From Pyxidicoccus trucidator (lineage in GTDB: Bacteria > Myxococcota > Myxococcia > Myxococcales > Myxococcaceae): DNA of 64,000 bases. The stretch lies in assembly GCF_010894435.1 (NCBI RefSeq), contig NZ_JAAIXZ010000019.1, positions 124,001 to 188,000 on the forward strand, in the 5' to 3' direction. Position 1 is the stretch's first letter. Every line of letters starts with the position of its first letter. Shown here piece after piece: positions 52,097-59,320 of the stretch. A program made the translations under genes and the position numbers. The notes under the pieces are model-generated. The model saw only the letters and a list, made by a program, of their open reading frames with translations. It was not told the origin of the DNA and made no database searches.

Positions 52097-54949
52097 ATGC
52101 CCACAAGCGTCCTGACTCTGTCCTTGCGTTGCCTCCTGCCCGCGCGGAGCTGGGCGCTGCTCGTGCTCGCCCTGCTGCTCGCGTCACCGGCGCAGGCAGC
52201 CAGCAACGCCGAGGCCGCGCAGCGAGGCATCAACTTCCTCAGCGCGGACGCCGCGAACTGGACGACGCACTTCGGCTGCACGTCGTGCCACCGCCACGGC
52301 GCGACGCTGTTCGGCCTCGCGACGGCGCGCGCCACCGGCTACGACCTGGATGCGCTGACGCGCAACGGCCGCACCAACCGGCAGAACCTGGAGTTCATCG
52401 CCGAGCGCCTGCAGTCCGAGCAACGCGCGAACGGCTCGTGGATTCACCAGGGCAACTGGTACCCCATGGCGAAGTCGAGCTACTCGGCCTTCGGGCTCGC
52501 GGGCTACGACGCGCACGTGGGCACGAAGTACTCGGACGCGCTGGTGCTCGCGGCGGACTGGGCGTTGAGCGTGCAGGACTCCGCCGGCCGGTGGAAGGAG
52601 GACTTCCCCTTCTATCCGGTGGGCTACGGCAACGTGGGCGCCACCGCGCGGATGATGACGGCCATCGCCCAGGCGAAGCAGCGCGTGGACCCGGCGAAGG
52701 CCGCGCAATACCAGGCCGCGCTGGACACGGCCGCCGCGTACGTGCGCGCGCACATGGATGACCTGACGGACGGGCCGCAGACGGACGGCCAGCGCTACAC
52801 GCACCAGATGGCGTGGGCCATCGTCGGGCTGAAGGCCGCGGGCCCGGGCCCCAGCGGACAGAACACCACCGCCATGGGCACGATGGCCACGCGGCTGCTG
52901 GCCACGCGCGCGCTGGCGGACGCGCCGGGCTGGGGCGGGCTCGCGGGCCAGGCTCCGGACGAGTACGCCACCAGCATCTCCCTGTACGCGCTGTGCGTCG
53001 CGGGTCGGAAGCCCGGGGCGGGCGGGCGCATGGCGGGGGCACTCGACTGGCTCAAGTCACAGCAGTTGCCCAACGGGAGCTGGGGCGCGGGCACGCGCTA
53101 CCCGGACATCCCCACCACCTTCGCGGCGCTGGGACTGGCGTGCTTCGGCGACTACAGCGTCGGCGTCACCGTGGGTGGGCCCTCGCGCAGGCCCATCGAG
53201 CACGACCTGCCGAGCGTGCAGACCGCCACGTACACCGTCACCGTGCGCAACCACGGGTACATGGCGGATGAGTACACGCTGAGCACGCAGGGAGGACTCC
53301 CTGGGTGGACGACCTCGCTGAGCCGGACGACGCTGGAATTAGGGCCGGACAGCTCCACCACCGTCACGCTCACCGTCACCGCGCCCGCGGGGCTGCCGGC
53401 CTCGCTGTCGTCGGACGTCATGGTGGTGGCGACCTCGGTGGGGGCGGGCGGAGTGAAGGGCTCGGTGCGCGTCACCACGTACACCAACCCGCCGCCGCCC
53501 ACGGAGGGCGTGCCCACCACGACGACGCTGCTGTCGCCCGACGACGGCCAGCTCACGGTGGCGATGAACAACACGCTGTCCGCGCGCGTGGTGGATGACC
53601 GGGGCTGGGAGGCGCGAGGCCCCGGCATGGGCGTGGTGACCTTCGTCGTGGCGGGCGTCACGGTGGGCGCGGACAACGACGCGGATGGGGACGGCGTCTA
53701 CTCCATGGTGTGGAGGCCGCGCACGTCGACGTGGGACGAGCTGGGGATGCAGGACCTGCGCGCGGTGTACTCGGGGGTGACGTTGCAGCCCGAGCGGGAG
53801 AACCGGCTGGGCAGCACGGCGTCGCAGACGGTGGAGGTGTTCCCTTCGCCGTACCCGAACCCGTCGGTGACGATGTGCGGGCTGCCGGGCTTCACCGAGG
53901 AGCCGACGCTGGAGGTCTGCGGCTACGTCACTCCGGTGGCGCTGGGCGCGAGCATCGAGTCCGCGGCCTTCATCATCCACGGGCAGACGTACCCCGTGGT
54001 GCCGGACGAGAACGGCGGCCTGGTGACGACCGAGCTTCCTCTGATGGACGGGCCCAACGTGGTGCGGCTGGTGGCCACGGACACGTTCGGTGGCATCTCC
54101 ACCGACGAGGCGACGGTGATGGTGGACAGCACCGCGCCGGAAGTCACCGTGGTGTCCCCCGCCGACGGCACGGGGCTGACGGTCTACAGCGTGGACGTGC
54201 AAGTCGTGGTGCGCGACTGGTCTCCGGTGCGCGTGGAGACGAACTGGGTGCACGTGTCCGAGGTGCCCGCGGGCGGCGGCACCGTCACGCACACGGTGTG
54301 GCTGAACTCCGGGGAGAACGTCATCCTGATACGGGCGACGGACTCGGTGGGCCACTCGACGGAGAAGCTGGTGAACGTGTGGGTGGACGCGCAGGCGCCC
54401 TGGGTGGGGACGGGCCTGCCGGACGGGTGGCTCGTGGGGCCGCAGCCGGGGGATGCGATGTCATATGGCATTGGCGTGTACTCGGAGTCCGCGACGCAGG
54501 TGGTGCTGTCGACGGGCGGGACGTACGCGCTGCCGCGCGGCGGTGGCGGCGTGGACGCGACGCTGCACCTGGTGCCCGGAGACAACACGTTCACGATTGA
54601 CGTGACGAGCGAGACGGGACTGAGCACCTCGCTGACGCGCACGGTGCGCTACGACAACGCGGCGCCGGAGGCGGAGCTGGTGGTGCCGGTGCCGGGCGGG
54701 ACGTACAGCGGGGTGATTCAGCTCACGGCGCGGGTGACGGACACGCTGAGCGGAGTGCGGGGCGTGGCGTACACCCGGGATGGCTCGGGCATCCGGGGTG
54801 CGACGCAGCAGCCGGATGGCACGTGGACCGCGGAGCTCGACACGCGCGAGCTGGTGGATGGGGAGCACACGGTGGAGGTGTGGATGGACGATTGGGCCGG
54901 GAACTTCGTCATCCAGACGTTCCACTTCTCCACGCTGAACCGGCCGTAG
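52097..54949 (+). CDS. Secreted CxxCH / alpha-toroid / Ig-like multidomain protein, paralogue 2
   Basis: 950 residues, colinear with the previous paralogue. It has a signal peptide to about residue 34 (SPAQAA), heme-type GCTSCH (Cys61-His65), toroid repeats (NGSWIHQGNWYPMAKSSYSAFGLAGYD; AGRWKEDFPFYP; PNGSWGAGTRYPDIPTTFAALGLACFGD), a beta domain, an Ig-like domain with DADGDG (~528), and cadherin-like modules ending FVIQTFHFSTLNRP. The C-terminal segment shares an identical 46-nt run with paralogue 1 (51387-51432 and 54808-54853), suggesting gene conversion or strong constraint. The start has only a weak GAGG site. It ends 13 bp from the convergent Imm11 gene. Confidence 0.78.
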   Translation: MPTSVLTLSLRCLLPARSWALLVLALLLASPAQAASNAEAAQRGINFLSADAANWTTHFGCTSCHRHGATLFGLATARATGYDLDALTRNGRTNRQNLEFIAERLQSEQRANGSWIHQGNWYPMAKSSYSAFGLAGYDAHVGTKYSDALVLAADWALSVQDSAGRWKEDFPFYPVGYGNVGATARMMTAIAQAKQRVDPAKAAQYQAALDTAAAYVRAHMDDLTDGPQTDGQRYTHQMAWAIVGLKAAGPGPSGQNTTAMGTMATRLLATRALADAPGWGGLAGQAPDEYATSISLYALCVAGRKPGAGGRMAGALDWLKSQQLPNGSWGAGTRYPDIPTTFAALGLACFGDYSVGVTVGGPSRRPIEHDLPSVQTATYTVTVRNHGYMADEYTLSTQGGLPGWTTSLSRTTLELGPDSSTTVTLTVTAPAGLPASLSSDVMVVATSVGAGGVKGSVRVTTYTNPPPPTEGVPTTTTLLSPDDGQLTVAMNNTLSARVVDDRGWEARGPGMGVVTFVVAGVTVGADNDADGDGVYSMVWRPRTSTWDELGMQDLRAVYSGVTLQPERENRLGSTASQTVEVFPSPYPNPSVTMCGLPGFTEEPTLEVCGYVTPVALGASIESAAFIIHGQTYPVVPDENGGLVTTELPLMDGPNVVRLVATDTFGGISTDEATVMVDSTAPEVTVVSPADGTGLTVYSVDVQVVVRDWSPVRVETNWVHVSEVPAGGGTVTHTVWLNSGENVILIRATDSVGHSTEKLVNVWVDAQAPWVGTGLPDGWLVGPQPGDAMSYGIGVYSESATQVVLSTGGTYALPRGGGGVDATLHLVPGDNTFTIDVTSETGLSTSLTRTVRYDNAAPEAELVVPVPGGTYSGVIQLTARVTDTLSGVRGVAYTRDGSGIRGATQQPDGTWTAELDTRELVDGEHTVEVWMDDWAGNFVIQTFHFSTLNRP

Positions 54950-54961
54950 CGACGGGGTGGG

Positions 54962-55525
54962 TTACACCTCTTCGAACTTCGTGCCGGTGATGCCCACCGC
55001 TTCCATCGCGTCCTTGAGGTCCTCGGAGACGATGAGCGCCACGCTCCAGCCCCACGGGCGGAAGATCTGGGCGTCGCCTGGTTTCGTCGCGTCGATGCGC
55101 ATGCCAACGACGGACCGGTACTGGCCTTCTTTATCGGGGCGCTCGTCCTCGGGTTTCCAGTACTGCACCTCCTCGCAACGGGCGTCATCGATGCAGCGGA
55201 GGGTTCGAAGCGTGTTGAGGATGAAGTAGGGCCCTTCGTGTCCCTCGACCTGAACGGGGATGAACTGGACGTCCTGGATGCGCTGGTGCTCGAAGAGTTC
55301 GACGACGCGCGCGTGGACCACGGGGATGGCGAAGGAGTCCAGGGTGAAATCGAGTACCTGTCCCGTGGGATTCACGGGATACAGAATCAGGCCCTGCGGT
55401 TCGAGCCGCCTGCTCTCGAAGAATTGCCAGGGGTTTACAGTCCGTCCTTGCTCATCTCTGGGTGCTCTCAAATGCCAGCGCCGCCGGATGCGCATGTTGT
55501 CCGTCAGCCTGAAGTAATGATTCAT
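54962..55525 (-). CDS. Imm11-family immunity protein
   Basis: 187 residues. The second half (FILNTLRTLRCIDDARCEEVQYW; RSVVGMRIDATKPGDAQIFRPWGWSVALIVSEDLKDAM, to VGITGTKFEEV) follows the Imm11 pattern seen in polymorphic-toxin immunity proteins. ATG 55525 is backed by GAGAGAGGTG; the longest frame adds 43 residues that overlap the toxin gene. It is directly downstream (20 bp) of an AHH-nuclease lipoprotein and is expected to neutralise it in the cytoplasm. Confidence 0.82.
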   Translation of the reverse strand: MNHYFRLTDNMRIRRRWHLRAPRDEQGRTVNPWQFFESRRLEPQGLILYPVNPTGQVLDFTLDSFAIPVVHARVVELFEHQRIQDVQFIPVQVEGHEGPYFILNTLRTLRCIDDARCEEVQYWKPEDERPDKEGQYRSVVGMRIDATKPGDAQIFRPWGWSVALIVSEDLKDAMEAVGITGTKFEEV

Positions 55526-55545
55526 GGGCACCTCTCTCTGCTTCA

Positions 55546-56850
55546 TCACTTCGCAACGAGCCGATGGAGCACAGACCCATGGGTGCATACCTCGCTCGCG
55601 AGCTTCTTCAACTCCCGTGACAAGAGACTGCGACACTCTTCGCGAGTGCTGCACGCGCCAAGCGCACCTTGCAGCCGATCAAATATTATCTCGTGGTATT
55701 TCTCTGGATGCGGTCCCTGGTGGGCCTTCAAATAGACAAGGTTCGCCGGGTCCTCCAAGCTCATTCCGGCCCTCGCGAAGAAGTCCTCGAAGCGGGGCGT
55801 CCAGGGTCCGCCTCGTAAGTCGGAAGTCGTGTTCTTGTTCGTGGCGAGGTGGTGCCACTGATGGTCGTCCTTCTTCACGGCGCCATCGGTGCACGCACTC
55901 CCTGCTCCGCCTGACGCGGAGCTGGCCGCCGTGCCCACCGCCACGCCGCTGACCACCAGCGAGCCATCCGCCACCATCTGCACCGTCGTCGCGCTCTGCC
56001 ACGTCAGCCCTCCAGGCATCGCGTACCGCGACGGCGTCAGCAGAGACCAGAGTCCGCCCTCGGGCACCCTGGGCAGCGTCTTGCCCACGCCGAAGCTGGC
56101 CACCAGCACCACGGCTCGCAGCGCGGTGCCTCCCATCGCTCGTCCGAAGCGCTCCGCCACCGCCTCCAGTTCCTCGACCGTCCTCGCCGCCTCCGCGTCC
56201 TGGTAGAGCCGGTAGCAGGCCAGCCCCAGGTTGCGCAGCTCCAGCAGCCCCACCGCTATCGCCAGCCTCACCGTCAGCGCCGCGGCGAAGGCCTTGGAGA
56301 ACACCGGCTCGGGCAACGCCCAGGCCGCCAGGTACACCACCACCGACAGCGTCACGCTGGCCAGGAAGGCTGGCGAGCGGAACAACTCCTCCGCCGCATC
56401 CCGAATCCCGGGGCCCATGTAGCGCGGTGACCTCTGGAGCGCGAGGAAGAGCCGGCTGTGCTCCAGCGAGGCAGGCAGTGGTAACGAAGAAGGCCCATAC
56501 CGGGCGAGGAACTCTCGTCGCAGCTGGACCTCCCAGTCGGCCGGTGCGCTCGAGGCGCCTGCCATCGCCCGCTGGAACCGGGGTGGAGGCAGGTGGCGGA
56601 AGGCTTGATGGAAGCCGGCGAGCACCGCGCGCGCCTCCTCCGGGCTCAGCGACTCCCAGGCGGGCACGGACTCCAGCGGCGTGAAGGAGAGCCGCACTCG
56701 CTCTCCCGAAAGCCGTGTCGTCCGCACGACCTCGGGCCGGCCCCGAGAGCCTCCTTCACCCGAGTGCCCGTCCGGCGACGTGGCACACGAGACGGTCACC
56801 ACGGAGCAGCAGACCAGGGCCACGCGCAGCAGCAGGGAAGCGGTCCTCAT
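55546..56850 (-). CDS. AHH-nuclease-domain lipoprotein (candidate SitA-like toxin)
   Basis: 434 residues with a lipoprotein signal (lipobox VTVSC, Cys22). A middle region has two hydrophobic segments (ASVTLSVVVYLAAWALPEPVFSKAFAAALTVRLAIAVGLLELRN, ~175-215). A C-terminal AHH domain (~325-434) contains DHQWHHLATNKN, FEDFFARAGMSLEDPANLVYL and HPEKYHEIIFDRLQ. AHH domains belong to the HNH/endonuclease-VII toxin group with the HH pair as catalytic or metal site. Lipoprotein anchoring fits toxins delivered by outer-membrane exchange. The next gene encodes the Imm11 partner. The ATG lacks a good Shine-Dalgarno, and a pair of 50-bp direct repeats lies 50-190 bp upstream. Confidence 0.82.
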   Translation of the reverse strand: MRTASLLLRVALVCCSVVTVSCATSPDGHSGEGGSRGRPEVVRTTRLSGERVRLSFTPLESVPAWESLSPEEARAVLAGFHQAFRHLPPPRFQRAMAGASSAPADWEVQLRREFLARYGPSSLPLPASLEHSRLFLALQRSPRYMGPGIRDAAEELFRSPAFLASVTLSVVVYLAAWALPEPVFSKAFAAALTVRLAIAVGLLELRNLGLACYRLYQDAEAARTVEELEAVAERFGRAMGGTALRAVVLVASFGVGKTLPRVPEGGLWSLLTPSRYAMPGGLTWQSATTVQMVADGSLVVSGVAVGTAASSASGGAGSACTDGAVKKDDHQWHHLATNKNTTSDLRGGPWTPRFEDFFARAGMSLEDPANLVYLKAHQGPHPEKYHEIIFDRLQGALGACSTREECRSLLSRELKKLASEVCTHGSVLHRLVAK

Positions 56851-56903
56851 ACGCGGGCAGCTTGCACGACACCCTGCTCACGCGCACCTCCACCGCAGTC
56901 CTC

Positions 56904-57037
56904 CGCGAAGCAGGCACAGCATGATTCGGGCTCCGCCACCTGCCCGCACCGCGGAGAGAGAGCCCGACAGCCGACGCGGGCCTCAGACGCGAAGCAGGCA
57001 CAGCATGATTCGGGCCCCGCTACCTGCCCACACCGCG
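56904..57037. repeat. Two 50-bp direct repeats upstream of the AHH toxin gene
   Basis: Copies at 56904-56953 and 56988-57037 differ at only 3 of 50 positions (84-bp period). Each starts CGCGAAGCAGGCACAGCATG and contains GATTCGGG. They lie in the 281-bp gap between the toxin gene and the cupin gene and are not part of a coding sequence. They could be regulatory, recombination-derived, or an insertion footprint. Confidence 0.8.
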
Positions 57038-57131
57038 AAGAGCAGCCCGCTACGCGAGGAATGCAGCAGGTGCCACCGTCGACGGCTGCGCATGCCGTCC
57101 GCCAGGTCCCGGTACCACCCAGGCCCCGTCC

Positions 57132-57611
57132 CTACGCAGCGCCCTTCGCAAGCCGCCGCATCAGCTCCGCCTGCTCCGGGTACAGCGCCACCAGGGACTC
57201 AGCGGACGGCATCTCCCAGTCCGCGAAGTCGAAGCCCGGGGCCACGGTGCAGCCCACCAGCGCGTACTCCCCCCGAGGCACCGCCGCCTGCAGCACGCCC
57301 GCGTGCACCACCACCTGCGGCCGTTCGCCCCGCGTCACGTCCCGCCCGAGCACCACCCGCTCCACCTGTCCGCCCGCACCCACGAGGAGCAGCTCCAGCG
57401 GGTGCCCGTCGTAGAAGTGCCACACCTCATCCGAGGTCACCCGGTGCCACGCCGCGAACGAGCCTCGCGGCAGCAGGTAGTAGATGGCCGTGCCCGCCGA
57501 GCGCACGCCTCGCGGCGTCTTCACCGCCAGCGCCGCGCGGTACGTCTCCTTGTAGAAGCCACCCTCGGGATGGGGCACCAGCCCCAGCCTGCGCACGAGC
57601 TCATCGACCAT
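57132..57611 (-). CDS. Cupin protein (DUF985 family)
   Basis: 159 residues. The family opening LVPHPEGGFYKETYRA is followed by TAIYYLLPRGSFAAWHRVTSDEVWHFYDGHPLELLLV and later GCTVAPGFDFADWEM. The histidines in WHRV and WHFYDG are the usual cupin metal ligands. DUF985 members resemble sugar-nucleotide epimerase-like cupins, with no firm reaction. It is 20 bp downstream of a cytochrome P460-like gene and is likely cotranscribed with it. Confidence 0.85.
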   Translation of the reverse strand: MVDELVRRLGLVPHPEGGFYKETYRAALAVKTPRGVRSAGTAIYYLLPRGSFAAWHRVTSDEVWHFYDGHPLELLLVGAGGQVERVVLGRDVTRGERPQVVVHAGVLQAAVPRGEYALVGCTVAPGFDFADWEMPSAESLVALYPEQAELMRRLAKGAA

Positions 57612-57631
57612 GGCCGCGCAGTGTATGCGCC

Positions 57632-58120
57632 TCACCTTGGCAGCGGCGTGATGACGTAGTCCCGCCCGCCGTCCGCATGACAGCCATGGCACGTCGAGTG
57701 GGCCCGGCCGTAGTAGTTGTCGTCGTAGTCCGGCCCGAAACCCTCGTAGAAGATCCACGTGTCCTTGCCGGCACCGTCCGCCACCTTCACGTCGAGCGCA
57801 TACCCCCTCAGCGTCTTCCCGTCGGACTCGTACAGCTCCTTCACCGTGATGCTGCCCTTGGGGTGCTGGGTGTTGCCCGCGCGCAGGGACTCCGTGAGCA
57901 CGTCGTTGAAGAACACGCGGACCCTGGGGCCGTGCGAGCGCACCGACTCCCTCGGCGCGGGCTCGGCGAGCCATTCCTTGTAGCGGCCGTCTCGCACGAA
58001 CGCGGTGATGCCCGCCTCCGACGTGTCGAGGTCCCCCACCATCCCCACCTGCTCGTCGACGGAGGACGACGGGCCACACGCGACGAAAAGCACGGCGGCG
58101 AGAGCAGCGGACAGTCGCAT
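57632..58120 (-). CDS. Cytochrome P460-like lipoprotein
   Basis: 162 residues. The signal peptide ends in lipobox LFVAC (Cys15). The mature part shows the P460 pattern RSHGPRVRVFFNDVLTESLRAG, GSITVKELY, YALDVKV and TWIFYEGFGPDY, and ends with the heme c motif CHGCH (Cys144, Cys147, His148). P460 proteins oxidise hydroxylamine or bind NO; here only the fold can be asserted. The ATG at 58120 follows GAGGA; the longer frame would destroy the signal peptide. It is upstream of, and probably cotranscribed with, the cupin gene. Confidence 0.75.
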   Translation of the reverse strand: MRLSAALAAVLFVACGPSSSVDEQVGMVGDLDTSEAGITAFVRDGRYKEWLAEPAPRESVRSHGPRVRVFFNDVLTESLRAGNTQHPKGSITVKELYESDGKTLRGYALDVKVADGAGKDTWIFYEGFGPDYDDNYYGRAHSTCHGCHADGGRDYVITPLPR

Positions 58121-58408
58121 GGAGGGGTCCTCGGGGAAGAGCGCGGGCACGCGGCACGCGAGGCGGCTGTGCCTGTTACGCCGCACCGAAGAACCCGGTT
58201 ACCTCCACCGCCCCTCGAGCCCACCTCCTGCCGAAGCGCGAGCCCCCCATCCCCGCCCCTGGCACCTCAATCACCGGAAATCGCTGGGCAATTTCCCATT
58301 GTTTCCGGCCTTCGAGCACCTCCCGGTGGGGTGGACGGCGGCCTACCTGGATGGTCGCCGCATGTCGTCCCTCCCTGTTAGGGTAGCAACCCAGGAGGTA
58401 GTCAGGGC

Positions 58409-59320
58409 TTGCTCCAACCATTTCCTCGGGTCATGCTGGTTCTTACCACCTTGGCAGGTATGACGGCGGTCGCGGGAGAACCCGGCGTGGAGCGGCAGCT
58501 GCGGCAGCGGCACATCACCCTCTCGGCGGAGACGTCTGCGACGGCGCACGTGGTGCACGTCGGCGCGGGCACCGCCACCGTGCTGCTCTTCGACTCGCCC
58601 GTGCTCCCCGCCAGCCTGGAGCTGGGTGCCTCCCACGAGCGCTTCGAGCGCATCGACCTCACCGAGCGCGCCCTCATCCTCCTTCCTCGCATGGAGCTCA
58701 CGCCCCACGAGCGCATTCCCCTCACGCTGCGCTTCGCGGACGGCCACATCCCCAGCCGCGTGACGTTCGCCCTCATGGCCGAGCCCTCGGAGGTGGACCT
58801 CCAGGTCCGCGTCTTCCGCACCGCGCTCGCGCCCGAGGCCCTCGTGGAACACCTGGCCACCGTGCAGGCCCGCTGTGAGGACTCGGGGCGCTTCTCCAAC
58901 CTGCTCTTCTCCCGGGACGTGGGGAGCGGCATCACCGTGGAGCGGCTGAACCACCGCCCCAGGGGTAACGAGGGCCCGTCGCCACTCCACGTGGTCGACA
59001 TGCGGGTGTTCGCTGCGTCCGGCTTCGTGGCCCTCGAAGTCACCTTCCTGCTCGCCGGGGGTCAGCCCTCCTGGCGCCCCGGCCGAGTGGAGGCGCAGGG
59101 CGAGAAATCAGGGAAGCCGGTTCCGGTTCGCGCGGTGGACCTGGATGTCCAGGCACTCCGGCCCGGAGTCACGGGGAGACTCGTTCTGGAGTTCCGGGCA
59201 CGACCTTCCTCACCGGACGAGCTGGTGCGAATCGACGTCCATGAACAGCCGGGGGGCTCACGCCTCCTGAAGCTGCCGGGAGTTCGCCTCCCGCAGCGAC
59301 TCCCCGAGGTGACGCCTTGA
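58409..59320 (+). CDS. DUF2381-family secreted protein
   Basis: 303 residues from TTG 58409, selected because AGGAGG lies 10 bp upstream and the N-terminus (MLQPFPRVMLVLTTLAGMTAVAG) is then a good signal peptide; ATG 58433 has no ribosome site. The mature part matches DUF2381, a myxobacterial paralogous family (VERQLRQRHITLSAE; HVVHVGAGTATVLLFDSPVLPASLEL; FADGHIPSRVTFALM). Its stop overlaps the next kinase start (TGATG), a pairing I recall in other myxobacteria. It may be the extracytoplasmic partner of that kinase. Confidence 0.85.
   Translation: MLQPFPRVMLVLTTLAGMTAVAGEPGVERQLRQRHITLSAETSATAHVVHVGAGTATVLLFDSPVLPASLELGASHERFERIDLTERALILLPRMELTPHERIPLTLRFADGHIPSRVTFALMAEPSEVDLQVRVFRTALAPEALVEHLATVQARCEDSGRFSNLLFSRDVGSGITVERLNHRPRGNEGPSPLHVVDMRVFAASGFVALEVTFLLAGGQPSWRPGRVEAQGEKSGKPVPVRAVDLDVQALRPGVTGRLVLEFRARPSSPDELVRIDVHEQPGGSRLLKLPGVRLPQRLPEVTP

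Noticed and set aside
48688..52335. 1215-residue minus-strand frame antisense to the toroid gene
   Set aside because: Low-complexity composition. The plus strand encodes a signal peptide, a CxxCH motif and repeat domains with a proper terminator.
56904..57037. 50-bp direct repeats as insertion-sequence ends or attachment sites
   Set aside because: They are direct and only 84 bp apart, with no transposase or integrase nearby.
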